This document shows, one piece after another, positions 27,843 through 35,693 of a DNA stretch of 64,000 nt. The position numbers were made by a program, and so were the translations under genes. Origin of the DNA: Thiomicrospira microaerophila. Its GTDB lineage: Bacteria > Pseudomonadota > Gammaproteobacteria > Thiomicrospirales > Thiomicrospiraceae. Below the pieces are notes generated by a model. That model was not told the origin of the DNA. It searched no databases and was given only the letters and a program-made list of their open reading frames with translations. Positions within the stretch are counted from its first letter, which is position 1; each line of letters opens with the position of its first letter. The DNA lies in NCBI RefSeq assembly GCF_000934765.1, contig NZ_JYNN01000001.1:62001-126000 (forward strand). The letters are read 5' to 3'.

Positions 27843-28519
27843 TGCCAACGGTAGCCACGACCATAGACATTGTGAATCGCATCAAACTCAGGGGTTATTT
27901 TTTTAAACGCATTACGTAGTCTACAAATATGGGTATTAATGGTATTTCGCTCTACCACGCCTTGCGTCGCGGTTTGTAGTTGTTGGTAATTGATCACCGA
28001 ACCGATGGGGGTGAGTGCAAATTGTTCAAGCATTTCAAATTCCGTCACGGTAAGTTGAAGCGGTTGTGCTCGCCAAAAAGCTTTTAAATTATGTCTATCT
28101 AATTGCAGCCCTTCAATAAAGCTCAGCGATGGCTCCGCTTTAGGCATTTGTGTTAAACGCAATAAATTATCCACTTTTCGCTTTAACACCGCCAAGCTTA
28201 TAGGCTTAGGCAGATAATCCACCGCGCCAATATCATGACCGGCCATGATATCAAACTCAGATTGACGTTCGGAGAGGAAAATAATCGGAATAGGGCGCTG
28301 ATAGCGTTGCAAGTTCCGCGCTAAATCAAAGCCCCCGTCGATTTCATCACCTAAAATAATATCGCTAATCAGTAAATCAGGTAGCTGTTGCGTGAACCGA
28401 AGCTGTGCGGGCTCACGCATGGCAAAAACATCAATATGAATAGCCTCTGATTGCAATGCCTCCACAATCGCCGATTGCTGTTGCAAATCATCCTCAACCA
28501 GCATCACGTTATAAGCCAT
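27839..28519 (-). CDS. OmpR-type response regulator
   Basis: The receiver domain (residues 1-120) has the acidic pocket VEDD near residue 9, the phosphorylated aspartate D53 in ISDIILGD, and the lysine in LPKPIS. The C-terminal winged helix (about 140-225) contains LTVTEFEMLEQF and NTINTHICRLRNAFK, typical of the OmpR/PhoB class. It is translationally coupled to the kinase. The bicupin gene lies just upstream on the same strand, 16 bp away, and could belong to the operon; regulation of it is not shown. Confidence 0.9.
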   Translation of the reverse strand: MAYNVMLVEDDLQQQSAIVEALQSEAIHIDVFAMREPAQLRFTQQLPDLLISDIILGDEIDGGFDLARNLQRYQRPIPIIFLSERQSEFDIMAGHDIGAVDYLPKPISLAVLKRKVDNLLRLTQMPKAEPSLSFIEGLQLDRHNLKAFWRAQPLQLTVTEFEMLEQFALTPIGSVINYQQLQTATQGVVERNTINTHICRLRNAFKKITPEFDAIHNVYGRGYRWQ

Positions 28520-28535
28520 CGGATTTAAACCTAAA

Positions 28536-29468
28536 TTACTTAACGTGATTGAAGTCGAGAATTTGCATATTCATAATCAAACCCGCATCTTGAATCGGCA
28601 GCACAATGGCATCTTCACCGGATTCATTATGATGGGAATGCCACCAACCTGGTGGGGTGATAAAGACCGAGCCGGCTACCCAGTTGGCGCGAATCGGGTT
28701 AATGATTTGACCTTGATCGTCAATCTCTTTGCCAATCATCGTATAGGTGTTCTCGCCAGCGGCGACACAATAGTCGATAGCAATGGAGTTGTGACGATGG
28801 GGTTTTTGTACAACACCTTTTGGCAACACATTGTATAAAGACCACAGCGTGTGACTCAGCGTCATGGTCAGTGGAAAGTTTGGATTAGATAACAAAATAC
28901 CGGTACGATTACGTCCCTCACCTTGCGCTCGGACAGCCGCGAGCTCTGATGCTAAACGCTCCTTGGTATAAAGGACGGGGCTAAAACGTTGTTCAGCCGG
29001 CATGACACCAAGATAGCTAAGCAACGGACTATCGGTTACCCAATAAAGTGCGGCATCTTCGGTGGCACTGTGCAACGCATCCGGCAGCGCGGGCAGGGTG
29101 AACAAATCGCCTTGCTTCCACTCAATCGTACCCTGTTGCATTTGGGTGCGACCCTTGCCGCGAATGACATAAAACATTTGTGACGTCGCTTTGGCATCGG
29201 TAACCAGGGTTGTACCTTCGATAATGCGAATAAAGTTCGCCATTAAATTAGGTGTCGTGGCGGGGTAAGCCGTTTGCAACTGTTCACTTAAATCAAATGG
29301 AATAACCCGTGAAGCCCCTTCAGCATATAAAGTATGTGGGAAGTTGACCACCTCAATTTTTGGCATCGGTGGATTCACTGCAGACATATACTCTTTAAAA
29401 TCCGCTTGTTGTTCCCATTGCTGTTGAACCGCTTGCTGAACTTGTTCGATGGGTTGTTTGGCTAGCAT
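28536..29468 (-). CDS. Bicupin protein, gentisate 1,2-dioxygenase-like
   Basis: The protein (310 residues from the preferred ATG at 29468) has two cupin barrels. The first spans about residues 95-160 (QMFYVIRGKGRTQM, WKQGDLFTLPA). The second has metal-ligand candidates in KPHRHNSIAIDY and PPGWWHSHHN. The two-barrel layout and length fit the gentisate dioxygenase group of ring-cleaving enzymes, but no other aromatic catabolism genes are nearby, so the substrate is uncertain. I prefer 29468 over the ATG at 29477, because AAGGA is 8-9 bases from the former and only one base from the latter. Confidence 0.65.
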   Translation of the reverse strand: MLAKQPIEQVQQAVQQQWEQQADFKEYMSAVNPPMPKIEVVNFPHTLYAEGASRVIPFDLSEQLQTAYPATTPNLMANFIRIIEGTTLVTDAKATSQMFYVIRGKGRTQMQQGTIEWKQGDLFTLPALPDALHSATEDAALYWVTDSPLLSYLGVMPAEQRFSPVLYTKERLASELAAVRAQGEGRNRTGILLSNPNFPLTMTLSHTLWSLYNVLPKGVVQKPHRHNSIAIDYCVAAGENTYTMIGKEIDDQGQIINPIRANWVAGSVFITPPGWWHSHHNESGEDAIVLPIQDAGLIMNMQILDFNHVK

Positions 29469-29508
29469 AGGACACATCCTTTTTATAATTAAAATTTAAT
29501 AGTTAAAA

Positions 29509-31035
29509 TCAACGGAATCGATTTAGTTTTTTGCGCTCACTCGAAGAGGGGATGCCCAACGCTTCACGATACTTGGCAATGGTTCTGCGTGCAATACTGA
29601 TATCTTGTTCCTCTAACAAGTCCATCAATTTATTATCACTTAAAGGCTTGCTTGGGTCCTCATTGCTTATGAGCTCTTTAATATGGGCTTTAATTGCAAC
29701 CGCTGATTGATCCTCACTGCCATATTGACTAATACCACTGGAAAAAAAATATTTTAACTCAAATGTACCGCGCGGGGTTTGCATGTATTTTTGATTAGTC
29801 GCACGAGAAATGGTCGACTCATGCAATTCAAGCACTTCCGCAACCTCGCGTAGTACCAAAGGCTGCATCGCCTGTTCACCTTCTTCAAAAAAACGACATT
29901 GTTTTTCAACAATATAGCGCCCAACACGTAATAGGGTTTCACCTCGACTTTGCACACTTTTAATCAAGCCTCTGGCTTCGGCTAGCTGTTCTTTTATCTT
30001 GCGTGCTTGTTCAGTATTGTCTATTTTATTCGCCAGATCGATATAGGTTGTGTTCACCGCTAAGCGAGGAAAAGCCTCCTGATTCAACTCCACTAACCAG
30101 CCTTGTGCTGTCCGTGATAAACGCAGATCAGGAATAACCAGATCCGTCTGCGTATTGGCAAACTCTCTGCCAGGACGCGGATTGAGTGATTGAATTAACC
30201 GGAGTAAAACAGCCAGCTCGGTATCATTTAAACCATAGACTTTTTTAATCCGCTTGTGATCATGATAAGACAGCCAATCAAAATGTTCTTTTACCAACTG
30301 AAGGGCGGTGATTTTGTAGGGTGAATTCGCAAGATTATTAAGTTGTAAAAGTAAACATTCTTGAACAGAACGCGCACCCACGCCAACCGGCTCAAACTGT
30401 TGAACGGTTAACAGCACACGCTCAATATCAGCAATTTGCACCTCGAGTGATTCATTGTCTTGGATTGAAGATTGAATTTCATTAAATTCAACGTGAAGAT
30501 AACCTTCCTCATTAATCTCATCAATAATATAGGAGGCAATCAGCTGTTCTTCAGGGCTAGCCCAAACAAAAACATCGGCTTGCCAATTTAAATGATCATG
30601 TAAACTTTTTTGTTCGGCAGTATAGTTTTCAGGGGGGGTGTAATCCTCAGACTCCTGATTAGTGGTGTGGTTTGTTGCACTCACTTGACGATCGCTATAA
30701 AGATCCTCTAAGCTGTATTCTGCCGCGTAAGCATCATCACTAGGTTGAGCGTCATTATTAATATCCAACTCTTTTACGCTAGGCTCAAAGGGCTCAAATT
30801 CATTATCATCAGGACTATCATCATCAAGCCTTGTCGCTTCATAGTCGTCTGCCTGTGCTATATCATCCGCAAACTCATCTTCAATTTCGAGCATGAAATT
30901 TGTTTCAAGCGTCGCCTCAATGGTTTGCTGCACCTCTAAAGCCGAATATTGCAAAATCTTAATTGACTGCTGCAACTGTGGCGTCAGCTTAAGATGTTGC
31001 CCCATGTTTATTTGTAATCCTGGCATAATCGCCAT
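29509..31035 (-). CDS. rpoN: RNA polymerase sigma-54 factor
   Basis: Sigma54 directs polymerase to -24/-12 promoters with activator ATPases. The N-terminal glutamine-rich region I is LGQ-like (MGQHLKLTPQLQQSIKILQYS), region II is very acidic (about 50-110), and the C-terminal RpoN box is ARRTIAKYREALGIPSSSERKK. Full length at 508 residues. GAGGAG lies 9 bases before the ATG. Unlike the common lptB-rpoN-hpf arrangement, rpoN here stands alone, followed by the bicupin gene. Confidence 0.95.
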   Translation of the reverse strand: MAIMPGLQINMGQHLKLTPQLQQSIKILQYSALEVQQTIEATLETNFMLEIEDEFADDIAQADDYEATRLDDDSPDDNEFEPFEPSVKELDINNDAQPSDDAYAAEYSLEDLYSDRQVSATNHTTNQESEDYTPPENYTAEQKSLHDHLNWQADVFVWASPEEQLIASYIIDEINEEGYLHVEFNEIQSSIQDNESLEVQIADIERVLLTVQQFEPVGVGARSVQECLLLQLNNLANSPYKITALQLVKEHFDWLSYHDHKRIKKVYGLNDTELAVLLRLIQSLNPRPGREFANTQTDLVIPDLRLSRTAQGWLVELNQEAFPRLAVNTTYIDLANKIDNTEQARKIKEQLAEARGLIKSVQSRGETLLRVGRYIVEKQCRFFEEGEQAMQPLVLREVAEVLELHESTISRATNQKYMQTPRGTFELKYFFSSGISQYGSEDQSAVAIKAHIKELISNEDPSKPLSDNKLMDLLEEQDISIARRTIAKYREALGIPSSSERKKLNRFR

Positions 31036-31129
31036 CTACAAATGCTCCTCGAATAATATCTATTGAATTAGGATGTCGCTTTTTATGCCCAAAGCGTGCC
31101 GTTGTCGATATAATAATCTAAAATCTGTC

Positions 31130-31148
31130 AAAACGGTAATAAAACGGT
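31130..31148. repeat. Direct repeat AAAACGGT in the rpoN upstream region
   Basis: Two copies of AAAACGGT begin at 31130 and 31141, 11 bp apart and so on one face of the helix. They lie between the divergent rpoN and 31219 genes and resemble an operator. Confidence 0.35.
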
Positions 31149-31164
31149 TACCTTGATGCAGAAT

Positions 31165-31180
31165 TGGCATAGAAATTGAA
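31165..31180 (+). promoter_or_regulatory. Imperfect sigma54-like promoter before the 31219 gene
   Basis: TGGCATAGAAATTGAA resembles TGGCAC-N5-TTGCA. GG and GA (in place of GC) are 10 bp apart. One key base of the -12 element is wrong, so it is a weak candidate; it sits beside rpoN itself. Confidence 0.25.
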
Positions 31181-31218
31181 CGTTAAATTTTTAAAATAGG
31201 TTTACAGGAGGAGTGATT

Positions 31219-31659
31219 ATGACAATAAAAGCCGATGCGTTAGAGATTATTGAAAATCTACCGGAAGGTGCAACCTGGGATGATATTGTTAAGGAATTAA
31301 TCCGACAGCGTAAGATTACCGTTGGGTTACGTGATCATGAAATACATTCGAATGAAGACTTTAGTGAAGCTGAGCTAAATGCTATTATGGCGCGCTTACA
31401 CTCAAGCCATTCTATGCCGGATGATAGACGCAACACCAAAAGCTATAAACCAGGCAATGCGACAACATTAGGTATGATTGCCGGTGTGATTGCCGTGGTA
31501 TTTGCATTTGTTATTCCGCCAATTTCTTGGTTGGGTGCGGCAATTGCTGTGATTGCCGGCGGATTTGGCATTTCGCGTAAAGAAGAAAAAGCATGGATTC
31601 CATTGTTATTAGCGTTTGTTTCAGTGTTTGCATTTTTTATTGGTATTAAAGGGTTCTAA
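31219..31659 (+). CDS. Antitoxin-like N-terminus fused to a two-segment membrane domain
   Basis: The 146-residue protein starts at the ATG at 31219, with AGGAGGAG 5 bases upstream; an earlier GTG lies inside that site. Residues 1-50 (ALEIIENLPEGATWDDIVKEL, then RQKI-like GLRDHEIHSNEDFS) resemble the small antitoxin-type proteins found with RelE/ParE toxins. Residues 70-146 instead form two to three membrane segments (MIAGVIAVVFAFVIPPISW and LLAFVSVFAFFIGIKGF). No toxin gene is next to it. Function is unknown. A clear terminator follows. Confidence 0.7.
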   Translation: MTIKADALEIIENLPEGATWDDIVKELIRQRKITVGLRDHEIHSNEDFSEAELNAIMARLHSSHSMPDDRRNTKSYKPGNATTLGMIAGVIAVVFAFVIPPISWLGAAIAVIAGGFGISRKEEKAWIPLLLAFVSVFAFFIGIKGF

Positions 31660-31695
31660 CAATTCCTAAATTTTTATGTTATGTTTCTTTATGTT

Positions 31696-31720
31696 AAGCC
31701 GGCTTGATGCCGGTTTTTTT
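31696..31720 (+). terminator. Rho-independent terminator after the 31219 gene
   Basis: AAGCCGGC (31696-31703) pairs with GCCGGTTT (31709-31716) over a 5-nt loop, then T residues. One G-T wobble. Confidence 0.88.
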
Positions 31721-31823
31721 TACACCCTTTACATGTTCTCATAATGTATATTATGTTAAATTGGATTTAAACCAAAAAAACACCAGACGGCCTCATCATA
31801 AAACCTTGCCCCGCTACACCATT

Positions 31824-31849
31824 AATTTAGTAAAATAATTTACTAAATT
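31824..31849. terminator. AT-only hairpin after the 31854 gene
   Basis: AATTTAGTAAA (31824-31834) pairs perfectly with TTTACTAAATT (31839-31849) over ATAA. It lies 4 bp beyond the stop of the leftward 77-residue gene. With no GC base pairs beyond two it is a weak terminator or a binding site. Confidence 0.45.
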
Positions 31850-31853
31850 AAAA

Positions 31854-32087
31854 TCACTTCAACATTGCCCAATCTTTAGATGGCAAAGCACTACTCATTA
31901 AATCTGCCGCAGACTTGACGGTACCCTTCAGCATTGGATGTGGCTTACGCTTTTTTTTATTAACGACCATTTTTTTAAAAGGAGTTTCATACAACACCAA
32001 GACCTTAACAGGACAGTCCTCAGGTACGTCGTTTGGTAAACGAATCAGATGGTCACGAACTACTGTCTCAAATTCAATCGCGTACAT
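31854..32087 (-). CDS. Small antitoxin-like protein, 77 residues
   Basis: The short hydrophilic protein opens MYAIEFETVVRDHLIRLPND, goes through VKVLVLYE, and ends with a lysine-rich stretch and DLMSSALPSKDWAMLK. This layout (beta-rich start, short C-terminal helix) is that of small antitoxins of the type found with PIN or RelE toxins. No toxin gene is adjacent, so it is an orphan at best. GAGGAG 7 bases before the ATG supports translation. Assignment is by general resemblance. Confidence 0.55.
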   Translation of the reverse strand: MYAIEFETVVRDHLIRLPNDVPEDCPVKVLVLYETPFKKMVVNKKKRKPHPMLKGTVKSAADLMSSALPSKDWAMLK

Positions 32088-32135
32088 AACACGCTCCTCA
32101 TGTTAATTAAATCTAATGCTATTTTAACCTAAAAC

Positions 32136-32516
32136 TCAAACTTGGTTATTAATCAGGCGGATAACATCTTCTGCCGGTCTGGCGATAATGGCTTGTTGGT
32201 TTATCACAACAATGGGTCTTTGGATAAGCTTAGGATATTGGCATAGAATTTCAAACCAGGCCTGGTCATCGCGTTGATCATCAACGCTCAACCCTAGTGC
32301 CTGAAACAATACTTCATTAATACGAATAATACCTGTTGCACCACATTTGAGCATCTGGCATATGTCAGCTAACATCTCAGGGTTAATTGGCTGCTCTAAA
32401 TAGCGAATTTCGTCTACCTGATAACCGTGCTGAACCAAAAGTTTTAATGCCTCACGGCTTTTTGAACAACTTGGGTTGTGGTAGATTTTGGCTAGTTTTA
32501 AGGGCTTATCTGACAT
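32136..32516 (-). CDS. arsC: ArsC-family arsenate reductase, glutaredoxin type
   Basis: The catalytic cysteine is C17 in IYHNPSCSKSREAL, and the conserved QRPIVV carries the arginine that binds the oxyanion. At 126 residues it is the usual size. No arsR or arsB is near, so a different member of the ArsC/YffB fold is possible. A palindrome copy encodes DDQAWF. On the same strand as xseB but probably independent. Confidence 0.75.
   Translation of the reverse strand: MSDKPLKLAKIYHNPSCSKSREALKLLVQHGYQVDEIRYLEQPINPEMLADICQMLKCGATGIIRINEVLFQALGLSVDDQRDDQAWFEILCQYPKLIQRPIVVINQQAIIARPAEDVIRLINNQV
32254..32267. repeat. Dispersed palindrome copy, AACCAGGCCTGGTC
   Basis: 13 of 14 match inside arsC, read as DQAWF. 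Confidence 0.9.
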
Positions 32517-32559
32517 ATCAGCTCCAGTTTATAATTAAAATATCCAGTCTGTGGGGTGT

Positions 32560-32766
32560 TTAGTCTTCTTTATCCAAACGTTGGCTTAATGCCGCTTCGA
32601 CCGCATCGAGTCTGGATTTACATATTTGATAAGCACGGCTGGCTTCGTCCACCATGGGCACTAACTGATCAATATCGACCTCATCGGTTTGTGTCAGCTG
32701 ATTGGCAATCTGTTGTAATTTCGCATAGTTCTCTTTAAAACTTTCAGCTTTGGCGATTTTTGCCAT
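32560..32766 (-). CDS. xseB: Exodeoxyribonuclease VII small subunit
   Basis: XseB forms exonuclease VII with XseA. The 68 residues form a helical hairpin (FKENYAKLQQIANQL and VDEASRAYQICKSRL), standard for the family. I use the ATG at 32766 with AAGGAG 9 bases upstream; a longer frame would extend into the xseA end. It lies 29 bp after xseA, and translation is likely coupled through the operon. Confidence 0.88.
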   Translation of the reverse strand: MAKIAKAESFKENYAKLQQIANQLTQTDEVDIDQLVPMVDEASRAYQICKSRLDAVEAALSQRLDKED

Positions 32767-32795
32767 ACTTGGCACTCCTTGTGTTTGGCTCGGGT

Positions 32796-34409
32796 TCAAT
32801 GGGTTTTATTGGATTGGGATTGAACTGGGCGTACGCGCAGCTCACCATCGGTGAATTGTAAACTAAACTCATTAAGCTTTGCGGCTTGCTGTGCTGAGCT
32901 AATGGGTTGATTGGCGTCTGTTTTCGCCATCGCAAAGCCCCGTTTTAACTGGGTTTGCGGCCCAGAACTGAGGATAAAGCTTAGCGTTTGCTGGCTTTGT
33001 TGTCGATAAAAAATCACCGCTTTTTTTGCACTAGCCTCCACCTGCTGCTGGTGCGCCAGCAAATCGGTTTTTAAACGTGCAATGGGCTGTTTGGCTTGGC
33101 GATAGACTTGCGCGATTAAACTATCCAAACGCACTTTATTTTGACCAAGCTGCTGCTGACTGCGGGATTGAATCTGCGCAAACAAGGGCGCTAATTGGTG
33201 TTGCCAATAGCTAAAGCTACGTGCTTGATTGTGTTCAAGCTGCTGTTTTAGTTGGCTTAAATGAGCGGTGGCATTTTGCAATCGTTGTAGCGCCCCGCTT
33301 TCAATACGCTGCCAATTATCAACCGCACGCTTGGCTTGTTGGCTAATCTGTTGCCAAATACCATTGATTACCTTACTGGGCGTATCGAAACGCGTATGTG
33401 CCACTTCGTCCAAAATGGTGTTGTCACGCTCATGCCCAATGCCGGTTAACACCGGTATCGGCATCGCACAGAGTGCTTTGGCCAATTCATATTGATTAAG
33501 TGGGTTTAAATCGAGTTTGGCACCGCCACCGCGAATAATCACCAATGCATCAAAGGCGTTTTTTTGGTGCAGGGCATCAAACGCCTCAAACGCCGCCAGC
33601 ATTTCATCGCGCACCTGCTCACCTTGGAACGCGCTATGAAAATAAACAAACTCACATAAATTAAGATGTTGAAGCCTGTCTGCTTCGGCACGAAAATCGC
33701 CCAAGCCGGCCGCATTCGGTGGAGAAATCACAGCGATACGAAAGAAATCCCTAGCCAGCTCACGTTGCTTGTTTGCTTGATAAACGCCCTCTTTAATCAA
33801 TCTTTGACGAATCGCGATTAAATTAGCTTCAATTTCGCCCAACGTAAAACTAGGGTCAATATCCTGAATCACCAACGAAAAGCCAAACTTTTCATGAAAA
33901 TTAACCTGCGCCTGCACCAAGACTTTTTGCCCATCTTTGAGTGTGCTACCCGTAGTTTTTTCAAATTGCGCAAGCAAACTATCTGCCGTTGACGCCCAAA
34001 TCATCGCACGACAATTGGCAAGCGTTTGCCCTTGATCGTTGTTTTCAGATAGCTCCAAATAAATATGGCCACGGCGCTCGTTTAGATTGGCAATTTCTGC
34101 TCTGACCCAAATCGCCTTTGGGAATTGGCTTTGGAGTTTAATTTGAACTTGGGATAACAGCTGACTTAAGCTTAGGCTGTTTTTTTCCGCCCGATTAGGA
34201 TTAGAAAAGTCTGAGTCACCCACCAGGCCTGGTTGTAAATCCGGCATTATTTCAGGCATTATTTCAGTTAAAGGTAACCAAGCTTGAAACAAGCTCAAAT
34301 CAATATTATCGGCATCGGGAATATACCATTTCTTTTTCAGCGGGTCCCAACGCGCGCCCTGCTGCTTAGCTAATTCCTTTTGCGAAAACGGCACCTCAAG
34401 ATACAGCAT
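32796..34409 (-). CDS. xseA: Exodeoxyribonuclease VII large subunit with N-terminal DUF5710 domain
   Basis: XseA is the catalytic subunit that degrades single-stranded DNA from both ends. The core is typical: OB-fold (LSLSQLLSQVQIKLQSQFPKAIWVRAEI), catalytic region (GGGAKLDLN, GIGHERDNTILDEVAHTR) and a coiled-coil tail. Before it, residues 1-35 read MLYLEVPFSQKELAKQQGARWDPLKKKWYIP in segments that match DUF5710, a domain usually seen in other DNA-handling proteins. A palindrome copy sits in the linker between them and encodes LQPGLVGD. The 537 residues exceed the usual 400-460. dusA lies 3 bp upstream. Confidence 0.92.
   Translation of the reverse strand: MLYLEVPFSQKELAKQQGARWDPLKKKWYIPDADNIDLSLFQAWLPLTEIMPEIMPDLQPGLVGDSDFSNPNRAEKNSLSLSQLLSQVQIKLQSQFPKAIWVRAEIANLNERRGHIYLELSENNDQGQTLANCRAMIWASTADSLLAQFEKTTGSTLKDGQKVLVQAQVNFHEKFGFSLVIQDIDPSFTLGEIEANLIAIRQRLIKEGVYQANKQRELARDFFRIAVISPPNAAGLGDFRAEADRLQHLNLCEFVYFHSAFQGEQVRDEMLAAFEAFDALHQKNAFDALVIIRGGGAKLDLNPLNQYELAKALCAMPIPVLTGIGHERDNTILDEVAHTRFDTPSKVINGIWQQISQQAKRAVDNWQRIESGALQRLQNATAHLSQLKQQLEHNQARSFSYWQHQLAPLFAQIQSRSQQQLGQNKVRLDSLIAQVYRQAKQPIARLKTDLLAHQQQVEASAKKAVIFYRQQSQQTLSFILSSGPQTQLKRGFAMAKTDANQPISSAQQAAKLNEFSLQFTDGELRVRPVQSQSNKTH
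34221..34234. repeat. Dispersed palindrome copy, CACCAGGCCTGGTT
   Basis: 13 of 14 match inside xseA, in the linker after the DUF5710 domain, read as QPGLV. Confidence 0.9.
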
Positions 34410-34412
34410 ATC

Positions 34413-35501
34413 TTAGCCCTCGTTATTCATGGCTTTCGCCGCTTCATAGTCAGCTTTGCGTTGGATTTCATTGGCGACCAACTGATAAGCCTGCTCAACG
34501 ACTTCAATGCCCGCCTCTGGCTTGCAGGCATTTTCAGATAAATAGCGACGCCATAACCGGCCACCGTCACAACCATGAAATAAACCCATCATATGACGAG
34601 TGATATGGCTGACACGCCCGCCTTGCTGTAAATGCGCTTCGATATAAGGATAAAGCGCTGTTAATATTTCATAACGGGAAATCGGTGTTTTTTGCTTGTC
34701 ATAATACAAAGAATCCACCTCGGTTAACAAAAATGGCTGCTCATAAATAGCGCGACCCAGCATCACCCCGTCCACCGCTGGCAAACCTTCATAATCTGTT
34801 AAATGGGCTAAACCAGCTTGCGGTGTTTTAATGCCACCGTTAATTGAAACTTCAAGCGCTGGAAAAGCACGTTTAACCTGATGCACCCAAGCATAATTTA
34901 GTGGAGGCACATCGCGATTTTCTTTGGGCGACAAGCCTTGCAACCAGGCTTTTCGTGCATGAATAATCACCCCGTCCACTCCAGCATTCACCAAGCTACC
35001 GACAAAATCAAGCAGGGTTTGTAAATCCTCCTGTTCGTCTATGCCAATCCGACACTTAACGGTCACCGGAATCGACACGGCGGATTTCATCGCCGCTACA
35101 CCTTCTGCCACTAAGGCAGGATGTGCCATCAAACAAGCGCCAATCAAATTGTTTTGCACCCGATCACTCGGACAACCGACGTTTAAATTAATTTCACTAT
35201 AACCCCACTCCTCGCCAAACTTAGCGCAAGTCGCCAGATCTTTTGGGTCACTGCCGCCCAGTTGCAACACCACGGGGGCATCAATCGGATTATGCCCCAA
35301 AAAGCGCGGCAAATTATTGCCATAAATTAACGCGCCGGTCGTGACCATTTCCGAATACAACCAGGCCTGGTTAGAAAGCAGACGATGAAAAACTCTGCAG
35401 TGCCGGTCAGTCCAATCGAGCATCGGGGCCACCGCAAAGCCGCTGGCGCTGGTTAAGCCGTTATTTTTAATAATTTTTTGTTTTATATCAGTGACTTGCA
35501 A
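34413..35501 (-). CDS. dusA: tRNA-dihydrouridine synthase A
   Basis: DusA reduces uridines 20/20a of tRNA with FMN. The protein has APMLDWTDRHCR, the catalytic-cysteine region NVGCPSDRVQNNLIGACLMA and KCRIGIDEQE, typical of DusA rather than DusB/C. The 362 residues are slightly long at the N-terminus; a later start cannot be chosen confidently. It is in line with xseA after a 3-bp gap. A palindrome copy encodes SNQAWLYS. Confidence 0.93.
   Translation of the reverse strand: MQVTDIKQKIIKNNGLTSASGFAVAPMLDWTDRHCRVFHRLLSNQAWLYSEMVTTGALIYGNNLPRFLGHNPIDAPVVLQLGGSDPKDLATCAKFGEEWGYSEINLNVGCPSDRVQNNLIGACLMAHPALVAEGVAAMKSAVSIPVTVKCRIGIDEQEDLQTLLDFVGSLVNAGVDGVIIHARKAWLQGLSPKENRDVPPLNYAWVHQVKRAFPALEVSINGGIKTPQAGLAHLTDYEGLPAVDGVMLGRAIYEQPFLLTEVDSLYYDKQKTPISRYEILTALYPYIEAHLQQGGRVSHITRHMMGLFHGCDGGRLWRRYLSENACKPEAGIEVVEQAYQLVANEIQRKADYEAAKAMNNEG
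35359..35372. repeat. Dispersed palindrome copy, exact AACCAGGCCTGGTT
   Basis: Exact copy inside dusA, read as NQAWL. Confidence 0.95.
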
Positions 35502-35591
35502 TGTATTTTTGCCTTTGGTTTTTTGGATTTATTTTGTATTATTTTAGCTTTTTTTGTTGCATTTTGATTTTTTAAATAACCATAGTACGCC

Positions 35592-35646
35592 CTAAAAACC
35601 TGTCGGACTAAAGCCAATCGGCTGTAGAAAAGCCCAGGTTTAGTCT
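35592..35646. other. Structured intergenic element between holA and dusA
   Basis: Within 55 bp lie two overlapping complementarities: AAACCTG with CAGGTTT, and TCGGACTAAA with TTTAGTCTGA (one wobble), plus the small hairpin AGCC-AATC-GGCT. They compete for the same bases. Could be a 5' leader of dusA or a small RNA; function unknown. Confidence 0.35.
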
Positions 35647-35672
35647 GAAAAAATCCCTAAAAAAACTAAGGG
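35647..35672 (-). terminator. Terminator after holA
   Basis: On the minus strand CCCT pairs with AGGG (35655-35672) and is followed by six to seven T residues (35647-35653). Short stem, so moderate. Confidence 0.5.
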
Positions 35673-35693
35673 TTACTGGGTTGGTAGCCTTGT

